NCBI GenBank assembly: GCA_936924635.1
Contig: CAKZHP010000046.1
Coordinates: 6,382-70,381, forward strand
Source: an uncultured Propionibacteriaceae bacterium
GTDB lineage: Bacteria > Actinomycetota > Actinomycetes > Propionibacteriales > Propionibacteriaceae
DNA length: 64,000 nucleotides
Reading direction: 5' to 3'
The notes under the pieces were generated by a model. That model was given only the letters and a program-made list of their open reading frames with translations. It had not been told where the DNA came from and searched no databases. Both the position numbers and the translations under genes were made by a program. Positions 51,674 through 61,387 of the stretch are shown one piece after another; position 1 is the first letter of the stretch, and every line of letters starts with the position of its first letter.

Positions 51674-52519
51674 GTGACCCTTGACCCGAACCACACCCAG
51701 CCATCCCCCGCCGCGCCGCTCGCCGGCCGGGTCGCGCTCATCACTGGTGTGAGCCGGCGCCAGGGCATTGCCTACGCGGTGGCGACGCGTCTGCTGTCGA
51801 TGGGGGCGGACGTGTTTGTCTCGCACCACCGGGCGCACGACGCGCAGCAGCCGTGGGGCGCCGATGACGTCGAGCAGGTACTGGCCTCCTTGCGTGACGC
51901 GTTCCCCCGGCGTCGGGTGCTCGACCTCGGCCTCGACCTTGCCGCCCCGCAGGCGCCGCAGCGGCTGGTGGACGCAGCCCGTGAGGCGTACGGGCACCTC
52001 GACGCGCTCGTCTGCGTGCACGCGCGCAGCGGAGGTGACGGCTCGATCTTCGAGATGACCGCCGATCGCCTCGACGGGCACTGGGCGGTGAACGCGAGGT
52101 CGACCCTGCTGCTCACCCGTGCCTTCGCCGAGCGGTACGAGACTCCGACCCCCGGAGCCACCGGCCGGGTGGTGTGGTTCACCTCAGGCCAGGGCGAAGG
52201 CCCGATGCGCGGCGAGGTGGCCTACGCCTCCTCCAAGGCCGCACTCTCCGGTATCGCGCCGACCGTCGCGGACGAGCTGCTGGACCGTCACGTGCTGCTC
52301 AACGTGGTGAACCCGGGCCCCGTGGACACCGGCTACCTCAGCCCGGAGGGCGGCCTGCTGACCGAGGAGGAGCTCGCCCCGCTGCGCGCTCGCATGCCGT
52401 TGGGGCGGTTCGGCTCACCCGACGACCCGGCCCGGCTCGTCGCCTGGCTGGTCAGCGACGAGGGTCGCTGGGTGGTTGGTCAGGTGATCGCCACGGAGGG
52501 CGGCTTCCGCCGCTACTGA
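51674..52519 (+). CDS. Short-chain dehydrogenase/reductase
   Basis: A 281-residue SDR. The coenzyme loop is ALITGVSRRQGIAYAVATRL. The catalytic serine lies in WFTSGQGEG and the YxxxK pair in VAYASSKAALSG. NPGPVDTGYLS follows. The substrate is unknown. The arginines after the glycine loop would suit NADPH (inference). The GTG at 51674 is chosen because GGAG lies 6 bases upstream. A GTG at 51623 would add 17 residues. The preceding 235 bases contain no other recognisable gene. Confidence 0.8.
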   Translation: MTLDPNHTQPSPAAPLAGRVALITGVSRRQGIAYAVATRLLSMGADVFVSHHRAHDAQQPWGADDVEQVLASLRDAFPRRRVLDLGLDLAAPQAPQRLVDAAREAYGHLDALVCVHARSGGDGSIFEMTADRLDGHWAVNARSTLLLTRAFAERYETPTPGATGRVVWFTSGQGEGPMRGEVAYASSKAALSGIAPTVADELLDRHVLLNVVNPGPVDTGYLSPEGGLLTEEELAPLRARMPLGRFGSPDDPARLVAWLVSDEGRWVVGQVIATEGGFRRY

Positions 52520-52610
52520 CTCTCCTGCGCCCCGGGCGAGCGGCGCTCCGGCTCGATTCGAGAAGCGGCCCGTCGCCGGAACGGTGGTGTGTGGCCGGGC
52601 CAGCCGCAGG

Positions 52611-52616
52611 TACGGT
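52611..52616 (+). promoter_or_regulatory. -10 box of a leaderless promoter for the serine hydrolase gene
   Basis: TACGGT ends 6 bases before the ATG at 52623. Confidence 0.45.
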
Positions 52617-52622
52617 TCGGCC

Positions 52623-53654
52623 ATGAGACGCCGGGCCCTGCTCGCTTCGACGGGGGCTGGAGCGTTGGCCGTGACCGCGGCCGCCATCGGTGCCATCCCT
52701 CGCCCCTGGCTGGTGACCCCGGCTCTCTACGGTGACGCGGAGCTGGTCCGCACGATCATCCGCGCTCGCCTCGCGGCGCACTCCTTGAGCGTCGCCCTGG
52801 TACGCCCAGACGGCACCACCGCGATGATGCACGCCCGTGCCGACGCAGACACCACGTACGAGGTCGGGTCGGTCAGCAAGCCGGTCACCGGCCTGCTGCT
52901 GGCCGACGCCGTGTCTCGCGGCGAGCTGCGCCTCGACGACCCGCTTGGCCGCTACCTCGACCTGCGCGACAGCCCCGCTGCCGCACTCCCGCTGCGCAAG
53001 GTCGCCACCCACACCGCCGGACTGCCCCGCGGCGTCAGCCAGCGACCGGGGGAGCCCTGGTCCGCCCCGTACACGGCACGAGACCTGGCCGGTCTGGAGA
53101 CCGACGCCCGCGCCGCGGCGCTCACCGCGAGCCCCGGGTTCGCCTACTCGAACCTCGGCGGAGCCCTCGTCGGCCAAGCCGTCGCCCGCGCCGCCGGCAC
53201 CACGTACCAGGTGCTGGTGCGCGACCGGGTGTTCACGCCGCTGGGTATGACGCGCTCGGCGGCGCAGTCCGAACGCCCTCTCGTCGCGGGTGGCTACAGC
53301 GGCTCCTGGCAGCGGCAGCCGCCGTGGTTGCTCGACGGGTACGCGCCCATGGGGGGCCTGGTGTCCACCGCGCACGACCTGGCGCTGCTGCTGCGCGCGC
53401 TGCTGGCCGGCACCGCTCCTGGCACCGCCGCCATGGAGATGGCCGCCCCCTTCGGCAACGGCAGCGGCGAGGGGCTGCTGTGGGACCTCCACCCGTACGC
53501 CCCGGGGCGCCTGCTCACCTCACATCCTGGAGGCACGCCCGGCTACACCGCGTACATCGGTCTCGACCGCCGGGCCGGCGCCGGTGTGGCCGTGCTGGCC
53601 GACAGCAAGATCAACGCCGAGGGGCTGGGGGAGTCGGTGCTCGCCTCCATCTGA
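52623..53654 (+). CDS. Serine hydrolase of the class C beta-lactamase family
   Basis: A 343-residue exported serine hydrolase. An N-terminal signal (MRRRALLASTGAGALAVTAA) has a twin-arginine-like start. The nucleophile motif is SVSK (YEVGSVSKPVTGLLL), the second element is YSN in GFAYSNLGGALVG, and HPGG in LTSHPGGTPGY replaces KTG. This set fits beta-lactamase/DD-peptidase-like esterases generally. True beta-lactamase activity cannot be inferred. The product acts outside the membrane. A hairpin follows the stop. Confidence 0.82.
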   Translation: MRRRALLASTGAGALAVTAAAIGAIPRPWLVTPALYGDAELVRTIIRARLAAHSLSVALVRPDGTTAMMHARADADTTYEVGSVSKPVTGLLLADAVSRGELRLDDPLGRYLDLRDSPAAALPLRKVATHTAGLPRGVSQRPGEPWSAPYTARDLAGLETDARAAALTASPGFAYSNLGGALVGQAVARAAGTTYQVLVRDRVFTPLGMTRSAAQSERPLVAGGYSGSWQRQPPWLLDGYAPMGGLVSTAHDLALLLRALLAGTAPGTAAMEMAAPFGNGSGEGLLWDLHPYAPGRLLTSHPGGTPGYTAYIGLDRRAGAGVAVLADSKINAEGLGESVLASI

Positions 53655-53661
53655 CGGGCTC

Positions 53662-53708
53662 CCGAGAAGCACCGCGCTCTGCCACAGCCGCCGTGAGGTG
53701 CTTCTCGG
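53662..53708 (+). terminator. Hairpin terminator after the serine hydrolase gene
   Basis: A 12-bp perfect stem, CCGAGAAGCACC (53662-53673) with GGTGCTTCTCGG (53697-53708), around a 23-base loop. Confidence 0.7.
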
Positions 53709-53772
53709 CGCAGGCGACGACCACGCCGACCCGGTCGGGCGGCGTTGCCAAGGTCTGGAAGAATGGTCCCTC

Positions 53773-55374
<1,602 letters not shown>

Positions 55375-55486
55375 TCGTCGGGCAGCACGGCCGGGGCACG
55401 CGCCGACACGTGACGGCCACGACCGCGCGCTGACGCGGCAGGCTGACCTGCCCCTGGCAGGATGGGTGGCCGACGAAGGAGGGTCC

Positions 55487-56044
55487 ATGAAGCAGACCGT
55501 GCTCGGACTGTGCGCCCTGGCGGTGCTCACCGGCTGCGCCCAGACACCGCCGCCGATGTCTCCGGGGGCGCCGTCCTCGGCGGTCTCCAGCGCCCGACCC
55601 TCCGGTGCGTCGGCGACCCCTTCGGCCTCGGCGACTCCCCGCACCTCGACGAGCCCGTCGCCCACGCCGTCGGGGCCGAGCCCAGCGGTGGCTCCCAAGA
55701 GCCTCTCCACGGCGACGCTCCCGGCCACCCTCGGGGCGTACCGGGCCGCCAGCCCAACGGGTACGGCCGGTGAGCAGACGGCGACGTACACAGGTGCCGC
55801 CACCACGGACGTGGTGATCGTGGCGGTGCTGCCCCGCGGTGACCTGGCGTCGGCCACGAACGGGCTCAAGGACGTCACGGTGAAGACCCCTGCCGTCTGC
55901 GGCACCGTGCCGACCGCCTCCACCGGTGGCGCGGTGTGCGCCCTGCCGCTCGACCGGGGGTTCGTGCTGGTCACCGGGTCGGGGGCCCAGACCCTCGACC
56001 AGATCGCGGGAGTCGCCGCACAGGTGTGGGCAGCCCTGCCGTGA
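55487..56044 (+). CDS. Putative lipoprotein of unknown function
   Basis: A 185-residue exported protein. The signal peptide KQTVLGLCALAVLTGC ends in a clear lipobox. A Ser/Pro/Thr/Ala-rich linker (about 20-70) follows, then a small domain (about 75-185) with two cysteines (TPAVCGTV and GAVCALPLD) that could form a disulphide. No family is recognised with confidence. GAAGGAGGG precedes the ATG. It lies between the ABC-F gene and a membrane protein, both on the same strand but with their own spacers. Confidence 0.7.
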   Translation: MKQTVLGLCALAVLTGCAQTPPPMSPGAPSSAVSSARPSGASATPSASATPRTSTSPSPTPSGPSPAVAPKSLSTATLPATLGAYRAASPTGTAGEQTATYTGAATTDVVIVAVLPRGDLASATNGLKDVTVKTPAVCGTVPTASTGGAVCALPLDRGFVLVTGSGAQTLDQIAGVAAQVWAALP

Positions 56045-56084
56045 CGCGGCGTGCCGTTGCCCGTGACGGGATAACCACGAAGTC

Positions 56085-56831
56085 ATGCGCCCCCCGTTGA
56101 ACAAGGAGGAGGCCAGGGCGCGACGGGCGGAGGCCGGCCGGGAGGCGCTGCGTCAGCTAACCCCCTGGGAGGGCAGCCCCTCCCGTACCGACAAGGCTCT
56201 CGGCGTCACCGTGCTGGCGGTGTTCGCGTACTCGTTGGCGCTGACCCCGCTCAAGCCGTTCCTCATCGGGCGCAACCCGGTGCTGCTGGAGCTCATCGCC
56301 GGCGGCAACGCGGCGGTGGGGGCCGCCGCCGCGTTCGCCCGGATCGGCCAGGCCCCGCTCTGGCTGGTCGTCCTCGCCGGCGTCGTCGGGTCGGCGAAGT
56401 TCGACTGGCTGTTCTGGTGGATGGGGCAGCGCTGGGGCGGGCGCATCGTCCGCATGTTCCTCCCGAACCCGAGGATGCAGGAGCGGGTAGTCGAGCGCGT
56501 GCAGGACCTGCCGCGCTGGGTGGCTCCCGTTGCGGTGCTCGTCGCGATGCTGCCCGGCGTCCCTGCGGCTGCGGCGTTCGCCTTCGCCGGGTGGCGCAAG
56601 CTCAGCCTCCCGGCATTCCTGGCCCTCGACCTGCTGGGCACCGGCCTGTGGGTGGGGCTGGTCGCAGCACTGGGGTACGCGGCCGGGCAGGCCGCGGTCG
56701 ACCTGGTGCTGCTCGTCGACGAGTACGCCCTCTGGGTCAGCCTCGCGCTCATCGTCGTCACCTCGTTCTGGAGTGCTCGCCGGCAGCGTCGGCGACAGCC
56801 GCCAGCGCCCGGAGCGGCCGGGCAGGACTGA
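56085..56831 (+). CDS. DedA/VTT-like membrane protein
   Basis: A 248-residue membrane protein with about five helices. VVGSAKFDWLFWWMGQRWGG corresponds to the re-entrant loop segment of DedA proteins, and VAMLPGVPAAAAFAFAGW plus ALDLLGTGLWVGLVAAL resemble their second half. DedA proteins take part in lipid recycling and membrane homeostasis. The first 35 residues are charged and cytosolic. Family assignment is moderate, because the classical E and R motifs are only partly matched. Confidence 0.65.
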   Translation: MRPPLNKEEARARRAEAGREALRQLTPWEGSPSRTDKALGVTVLAVFAYSLALTPLKPFLIGRNPVLLELIAGGNAAVGAAAAFARIGQAPLWLVVLAGVVGSAKFDWLFWWMGQRWGGRIVRMFLPNPRMQERVVERVQDLPRWVAPVAVLVAMLPGVPAAAAFAFAGWRKLSLPAFLALDLLGTGLWVGLVAALGYAAGQAAVDLVLLVDEYALWVSLALIVVTSFWSARRQRRRQPPAPGAAGQD

Positions 56832-56912
56832 TGTCCGCACCCCGGTGACGACAGCCCCAGGCTCTCGGACAGGCCGGGTCTCGCTTGTGCTGACGCTGAC
56901 GGCCCACGACCG

Positions 56913-56939
56913 GTGGGCACGGGCGGGGGCGGTGCCCAC
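56913..56939. terminator. Small hairpin between convergent genes
   Basis: GTGGGCAC (56913-56920) and GTGCCCAC (56932-56939) pair over 8 bp, between the DedA-like gene and rlmA, which converge. It could end either transcript. Confidence 0.4.
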
Positions 56940-56979
56940 AGCCGCCGTGGGCGCAGAGCGCTCTCGCTGTCGGTCGCGC

Positions 56980-57798
56980 CTAGCTCGCGGAAGTCTCGAC
57001 CCTCCGGTGCACGAGCACCTGGACGTCGAGGACGTCGTCGGCCGCGGTTGCCTCGGGCGGCTGGTGGAAGGCGTTGGGGCCCATGCCGACCAGGTCCTGC
57101 GCCTGCTGGGCATCAAGGTGGAGGGGATGGCGTACTCGGTCGGTGCTGACGGCGACGAACAGGCCCTGGACGGCAGCCTCCCAGCGTTCGGCCTTGTCGG
57201 CGTCGATGTCGAGCAGACCGAGCCCACCGCGGAGCGCAGCCAGGTGTCCCGGGCCGGGCAGGGCCACCACGACCACTCCGCCCGGCCTCAGCACGCGGTG
57301 GAACTCGCCGGCGTTGCGAGGGGCGAAGACCGAGACCAGCACGTCGACCGAGGCATCCAGCAGCGGGAGCCCCTGCCAGGTGTCGGCCACGACCGCAGCT
57401 ATCCGAGGATGTGCCCGGGCGGCACGCCTGGTGGCCGGCACGGAGATGTCGGTGGCGACTCCTCGGGCACCGGGCGCGGCGTCGAGGAGCCGCGACAGGT
57501 AGAACCCCGGGCCGGCCCCGGCCTCGACCACCACGCCTGGCCCGACCGCCGAGACCACCGCGGCGAGGCGGTCGGCCAGGGCGTCGTACGCACCGCTGCC
57601 CAGGAACCGCTCCCGCGCGGCGACCATGTCGGCGGTGTCCGCGTGGTGCGGCTGCGCTGAGCCGAGCAGGTTGAGATAGCCCTGACGGGCGACGTCGTAC
57701 GCATGCCCGGCGGGACACACGACAGGCCGGGACTCGACGTCCAGCGGCGCCCGGCAGGCGGGGCAGGCCAGCAGGCCAGCCGCGGCTGGCAGAGTCAC
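56980..57798 (-). CDS. rlmA: 23S rRNA (guanine-N1) methyltransferase RlmA-like
   Basis: A 272-residue enzyme of the RlmA family. The N-terminal zinc ribbon has LLACPACRAPL and VVCPAGHAYDVARQGYLNLL. The S-adenosylmethionine-binding domain has VVVEAGAGPGFYLSRLLD and GVATDISVPATRRAARAHP. SVFAPRNAGEFHRVLRPGG is the substrate-side motif of the family. It methylates a loop guanine in 23S rRNA, and the RlmA-II branch modifies G748. It starts with GTG, converging with the DedA-like gene. Confidence 0.9.
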   Translation of the reverse strand: MTLPAAAGLLACPACRAPLDVESRPVVCPAGHAYDVARQGYLNLLGSAQPHHADTADMVAARERFLGSGAYDALADRLAAVVSAVGPGVVVEAGAGPGFYLSRLLDAAPGARGVATDISVPATRRAARAHPRIAAVVADTWQGLPLLDASVDVLVSVFAPRNAGEFHRVLRPGGVVVVALPGPGHLAALRGGLGLLDIDADKAERWEAAVQGLFVAVSTDRVRHPLHLDAQQAQDLVGMGPNAFHQPPEATAADDVLDVQVLVHRRVETSAS

Positions 57799-57853
57799 CG
57801 CTGGGCCGTCGGTGCGCTTGCGGTCACGGCGCCCGCTGGGCCTTCGCGTTCCG

Positions 57854-58606
57854 TCACAGGGCGCGCATCGCGCCGCCGTCGACGGGGACGAGGCAGCCGC
57901 TGACGTACGCCGCGGCGGGGGAGAGCAGGAACGCGGCGACGGAGCCGAACTCGTGGGGGAGCCCCATGCGGCGCAGGGGGATCGCAGCCTCTAGGTCCTT
58001 CTTCGCCTGCTCTGGGTCGGCGCTGCCCGAGCGCAGCTGCTGCATCCGCTCGGTGTCGATGGAGCCGGGCAGGAGACCGAAGGTGCGCCCGCCGTCCGGC
58101 CCGAGCTCGTCGCCCAGCTGCTTGACCAGCATCCCCAGCCCGGGGCGCAGACCGTTCGAGATCGCCATGGTCGCCAGCGGCGACTTCACCGAGGTGGAGA
58201 GCACGAACCCCAGGACCGGCGCCGGGTTGGCATCGACGACGGCGCGGGCAGTGCGGAGCGCGGGCAGGAAGACCGAGCCGAAGGCGGCCGTCCACTCCTC
58301 GTCGCTGTTGCTCAGGACAGAGCCGCGAGGCGGGCCGCCGACGCTGACGAGGGCCCCGTCGAGCCCTCCGTACGTCGCCGTGGCCACCTCCACGGCCCGC
58401 ACCGGTGTCTCCGGGTCGGCGAGATCGGCGGCCAGCGTGGCGACCGCATCGCCGTGGGCGCGCCGCAGCTCCTCGAGCACCTCCTGCCGCCTCGCGACAG
58501 CCACGACGCGGGCACCCTCGGCGAGCAGAGCCTCGGCCGTGGCGCGGCCCAGCCCCGCGCTCGCAGCGGTCACCAAGAAGGTCTTGCCGTCGAGACCGAG
58601 ATCCAT
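57854..58606 (-). CDS. SDR family protein lacking the YxxxK catalytic pair
   Basis: A 250-residue SDR-fold protein. The coenzyme loop FLVTAASAGLGRATAEALLA and ADLADPETPV are normal. Where the catalytic Tyr and Lys should be, the sequence reads MAISNGLRPGLGMLVKQLG, typical of an SDR subgroup with an SN-x-RP motif whose chemistry is unclear. The C-terminal GSIDTERMQQL and VSGCLVPVDGGAMRAL are family-like. AGGAGG precedes the ATG at 58606. It starts 1 base after the SURF1 gene stop. Confidence 0.85.
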   Translation of the reverse strand: MDLGLDGKTFLVTAASAGLGRATAEALLAEGARVVAVARRQEVLEELRRAHGDAVATLAADLADPETPVRAVEVATATYGGLDGALVSVGGPPRGSVLSNSDEEWTAAFGSVFLPALRTARAVVDANPAPVLGFVLSTSVKSPLATMAISNGLRPGLGMLVKQLGDELGPDGGRTFGLLPGSIDTERMQQLRSGSADPEQAKKDLEAAIPLRRMGLPHEFGSVAAFLLSPAAAYVSGCLVPVDGGAMRAL

Positions 58607-58607
58607 G

Positions 58608-59372
58608 TCAGTCCTCCTGTGTCGGGGTGTCGGTGGGGGTGGCAGCAGCCCGTGCCTTGCGACGCTCGACGATGTCGTTGCGGACGAACCACAGCAGACC
58701 GACGAGCGCGAACCCGCAGAACATGAACCACTGCACGGCGTACCAGAAGTGTGGCCCCTCGTCGAGGGTCGGCGCGGCGACGGGATCGAAGTCACCGGTC
58801 TGCTCCGGGGTGACGGTGAGGAGCCCGACGTACCCGTCCATCACCTCGGCACCGAGCCAGCGCCCGATCGCCGGGGCGTTCACGAGGCGGACGGCACCCT
58901 GACCCGGCGTGATCGCCGCGGTGGGCCCGTTCTCGCTGCGCCTCAGGTGCCCGACGACGGTGACGGTGCCCGTCGGCGGCGCGGGCAGGGTCGCCGGCGG
59001 GGGCTCGCCCTTGGGCGTGCGGATGAAGCCTCGGTCGACCAGCACCACGCGACCGTCGGTGGTGCGCAGCGGGGTGACCACCTCGGTGCCGGTCTCGCCG
59101 GAGTTCGACCGGTAGCGGACCTGCAGCTGGTGGTCGGCGTCGAAGGTGCCGCGAAGCTCGACGCGTTGCCACTGGTCGGCTTCCTGGACCTTGTCGTAGC
59201 CACGCGTCGCCAGGGGCACCACCGGCGCCGCCTCGTGCTGGACGACAGTCTCGTTGCGCTCCCGGCGCTGCTCCAGCCGGTGGAGCTGCCACTGGCCGAG
59301 GTTCACGAAGGCGGTCGCGAGCACGACGACGAAGGCCAGCAGTCCCAGCCACCGCACCCAGAGTCGTCGCAC
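58608..59372 (-). CDS. SURF1 family cytochrome oxidase assembly protein
   Basis: A 254-residue protein with a membrane helix at each end (about 8-28, LGLLAFVVVLATAFVNLGQW, and 212-232, FWYAVQWFMFCGFALVGLLW) and an outer domain between them, the SURF1 pattern. GQWQLHRLEQRRERNE and VVLVDRGFIRTP are characteristic. SURF1 assists heme A insertion into cytochrome c oxidase, consistent with ctaA and ctaB in this window. GTG at 59372 is 7 bases after the -10 box TAGGCT. It is coupled to the SDR downstream. Confidence 0.9.
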   Translation of the reverse strand: MRRLWVRWLGLLAFVVVLATAFVNLGQWQLHRLEQRRERNETVVQHEAAPVVPLATRGYDKVQEADQWQRVELRGTFDADHQLQVRYRSNSGETGTEVVTPLRTTDGRVVLVDRGFIRTPKGEPPPATLPAPPTGTVTVVGHLRRSENGPTAAITPGQGAVRLVNAPAIGRWLGAEVMDGYVGLLTVTPEQTGDFDPVAAPTLDEGPHFWYAVQWFMFCGFALVGLLWFVRNDIVERRKARAAATPTDTPTQED

Positions 59373-59379
59373 GCTGACG

Positions 59380-59402
59380 AGCCTAGTCCGAGCCTCGGAC
59401 AG
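59380..59402 (-). promoter_or_regulatory. Leaderless promoter of the SURF1 gene with a TGTC element
   Basis: CTGTCCGAG (59402-59394), 8 bases, TAGGCT (59385-59380), then 7 bases to GTG. The spacing equals the RecA-NDp motif but the R position is C, so this is only a weak match. Confidence 0.4.
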
Positions 59403-59426
59403 TCCTGACCGCCAGGGAGACCACGG

Positions 59427-59741
59427 TCAGCGGTCGTCGTCGATCTCGCCGGGGATGAGGCCGTCCTCGTTCAGCGTGTCCGCCTCGACACGGGTGTCCA
59501 GCGGCCCGGCGGACCTCTGACGTACGTCCTGGGCGTTGGCGAGCAGCACGCCGATGGCCGGCAGGATCGCGGCGGCCATCAGGCACGCCACCTTCCACCA
59601 CCCCGGCACAACGAACATCAGCCCGAAGCAGAGCACGCGCACGGCCATGGCCTGGAGGTAGCGGCGGCTGCGGGCATCGACGTCCGCTGACCGCCCCTGC
59701 GAGGCGTCGGTGATCACGATCGCGTCCGTGCGGTGCGCCAT
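59427..59741 (-). CDS. DUF3099 membrane protein
   Basis: A 104-residue protein with two closely spaced helices (about 35-52, LCFGLMFVVPGW, and 55-75, VACLMAAAILPAIGVLLA). The N-terminal AIVITDASQGRSADVDARSR and the RRYLQAM segment mark the actinobacterial DUF3099 family. Function is unknown. The C-terminus is acidic. TACGCT lies 6 bases before the ATG, so the mRNA is probably leaderless. It is divergent from fabG. Confidence 0.8.
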   Translation of the reverse strand: MAHRTDAIVITDASQGRSADVDARSRRYLQAMAVRVLCFGLMFVVPGWWKVACLMAAAILPAIGVLLANAQDVRQRSAGPLDTRVEADTLNEDGLIPGEIDDDR

Positions 59742-59747
59742 CCGGTC

Positions 59748-59753
59748 AGCGTA
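59748..59753 (-). promoter_or_regulatory. -10 box of a leaderless DUF3099 promoter
   Basis: TACGCT on the minus strand ends 6 bases before the ATG at 59741. Confidence 0.45.
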
Positions 59754-59842
59754 CGCGCCCCGTCCGGCCGGACCTGCAGGGTCCACTGCCGCCGGGGCGA
59801 CCCGGCGGCGGGTGGTGCCGACGCGGCGTGAGCTTCGCACGC

Positions 59843-59848
59843 TAGGTT
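59843..59848 (+). promoter_or_regulatory. -10 box of a leaderless fabG-fabI promoter
   Basis: TAGGTT ends 7 bases before the fabG GTG at 59856. It supports that start over the TTG at 59847, which overlaps the box. Confidence 0.55.
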
Positions 59849-59855
59849 GACCGAC

Positions 59856-60569
59856 GTGAACCAGACACCGAGGAGCGTGCTCGTGACCGGCGCCAGCAAG
59901 GGCATCGGCCGCTCGATCTCCGAGCACCTCGTCGCGCAGGGGCACAAGGTGACCGGCACCTACCGCTCGGGCGGCGTGCCCGAGGGCGTCACCGGCGTCC
60001 AGGCCGACATCACCGACCCGGAGCAGATCGAGGCCGCGTACACCGCCGCCGAGCAGGCCCACGGCCCCGTCGAGGTGCTGGTCTGCAACGCCGGCGTCAC
60101 CGCCGACACCCTGATGATGCGCATGAGCGACGAGCAGTGGGACCAGGTGATCGCCACCAACCTCACCGCCTCCTTCCGGCTCGCGCGGCGCGCCTCCCGC
60201 AGCATGATGAAGGCCCGGTTCGGCCGCGTGGTGTTCGTCTCCTCCGTGGTCGCGCTGCTGGGCTCGCCCGGCCAGGTGAACTACGCCGCCGCGAAGGCCG
60301 GTCTGGTCGGCATGGCACGATCCCTGACCCGCGAGCTCGGCGGCCGCAACATCACCTTCAACGTCGTCGCACCGGGCTTCATCGACACCGACATGACCGC
60401 CGCGCTCGACGCCGACGTGATCAAGGGGTACGAGGCCCGCATCCCCGCCGGCCGGCTGGGCGCCACCGAGGACGTGGCCGCCGCCGTCGGGTTCCTGGTG
60501 TCGGACCAGGCGTCGTACATCTCTGGTGCCGTGCTGCCGGTCGACGGCGGCCTCGGCATGGGTCACTGA
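59856..60569 (+). CDS. fabG: 3-oxoacyl-ACP reductase
   Basis: A 237-residue NADPH-dependent SDR of fatty acid synthesis. Coenzyme loop SVLVTGASKGIGRSISEHLV, VLVCNAGVTADTLMMRM, the catalytic serine in VFVSSVVALLG, YAAAKAGLVGMARSL with the Tyr/Lys pair, and VAPGFIDTDMT are all intact. It is followed 24 bases later by fabI, the same order as mycobacterial fabG1-inhA, which suggests co-transcription in a dissociated fatty acid synthase II. Confidence 0.93.
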   Translation: MNQTPRSVLVTGASKGIGRSISEHLVAQGHKVTGTYRSGGVPEGVTGVQADITDPEQIEAAYTAAEQAHGPVEVLVCNAGVTADTLMMRMSDEQWDQVIATNLTASFRLARRASRSMMKARFGRVVFVSSVVALLGSPGQVNYAAAKAGLVGMARSLTRELGGRNITFNVVAPGFIDTDMTAALDADVIKGYEARIPAGRLGATEDVAAAVGFLVSDQASYISGAVLPVDGGLGMGH

Positions 60570-60593
60570 CGGCCCACGGACGAAGGAGCAGGC

Positions 60594-61364
60594 ATGGGCA
60601 TTCTCGAGGGCAAGCGGATCCTGGTCGCCGGGGTCACGATGAACACCTCCATCGGGTACGCGGTCGCGCGGATCGCGCAGCAGGAGGGCGCGACCGTCCT
60701 GGTGTCGAACTTCGGGCGTGCGCTCAGCCTGACGAACCGGGTGGTGCAGAAGCTCGATCCCGTGCCGCCGGTGCTGGACCTGGACGTCACCAACCCCGAG
60801 CACCTCGCCGGGCTCCCGGACGCGGTGCGGGAGCACGTCGACGGCCTCGACGGGCTCGTGCACTCGATCGCGTACGCGAACCCGGAGACCGCTCTCGGCG
60901 GCAGCTTCCTGGAGACCCCGTGGGAGGACGTGGGGCAGGCGCTGCACGTGTCGGCGTACTCGATGGCGTCGCTGGTGCGCGCCGCCAAGCCGCTGCTGGC
61001 GCCGGGCGCGTCGGTGGTGGGGCTGACGTTCGACGCGACGGTGAGCTGGCCGATGTACGACTGGATGGGCGTCGCCAAGGCCGCTCTGGAGTCGACCTCG
61101 CGCTACCTGGCGCGCTACCTGGGCGCCGACGGCATCCGGTCCAACATCGTGTCGGCGGGCCCGCTGGACACGCTGGCCAAGAAGGCCATCCCGGGCGTCA
61201 CCGACCTCGACACCACGTGGGACCAGCGTGCCGCGCTCGGCTGGGCCAAGAAGGACATGGAGCCCACCGCGCGCGCCGTCGTGGCGCTGCTGTCGGACTG
61301 GTTCCCGAAGACCACGGGCGAGATCGTGCACGTCGACGGCGGTGTCCACTCCACCGGTGCCTGA
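60594..61364 (+). CDS. fabI: Enoyl-ACP reductase (FabI/InhA-type)
   Basis: A 256-residue NADH-dependent enoyl-ACP reductase. The start ILEGKRILVAGVTMNTSIGY holds the FabI/InhA coenzyme loop with a serine-isoleucine in place of the usual SDR glycines. The catalytic Y-x6-K is in PMYDWMGVAKAALESTSRYL. SNIVSAGPLDTLAKKAIPG is the substrate loop. InhA has the same AGPLDT-like strand. AAGGAGCAGGC lies before the ATG. It reduces the double bond in the last step of each elongation cycle. Confidence 0.93.
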   Translation: MGILEGKRILVAGVTMNTSIGYAVARIAQQEGATVLVSNFGRALSLTNRVVQKLDPVPPVLDLDVTNPEHLAGLPDAVREHVDGLDGLVHSIAYANPETALGGSFLETPWEDVGQALHVSAYSMASLVRAAKPLLAPGASVVGLTFDATVSWPMYDWMGVAKAALESTSRYLARYLGADGIRSNIVSAGPLDTLAKKAIPGVTDLDTTWDQRAALGWAKKDMEPTARAVVALLSDWFPKTTGEIVHVDGGVHSTGA

Positions 61365-61374
61365 CCAGGCGCGA

Positions 61375-61380
61375 TAGGTT
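61375..61380 (+). promoter_or_regulatory. -10 box of a leaderless promoter for the ABC ATPase gene
   Basis: TAGGTT ends 7 bases before the ATG at 61388, only 10 bases after the fabI stop, so the ATPase gene can be transcribed separately. Confidence 0.5.
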
Positions 61381-61387
61381 TCGCCCT

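Noticed and set aside
52623..53654. Antibiotic-resistance beta-lactamase
   Set aside because: The SxxK and YxN motifs are shared by many esterases and peptidases. HPGG in place of KTG and the housekeeping context give no basis for a resistance call.
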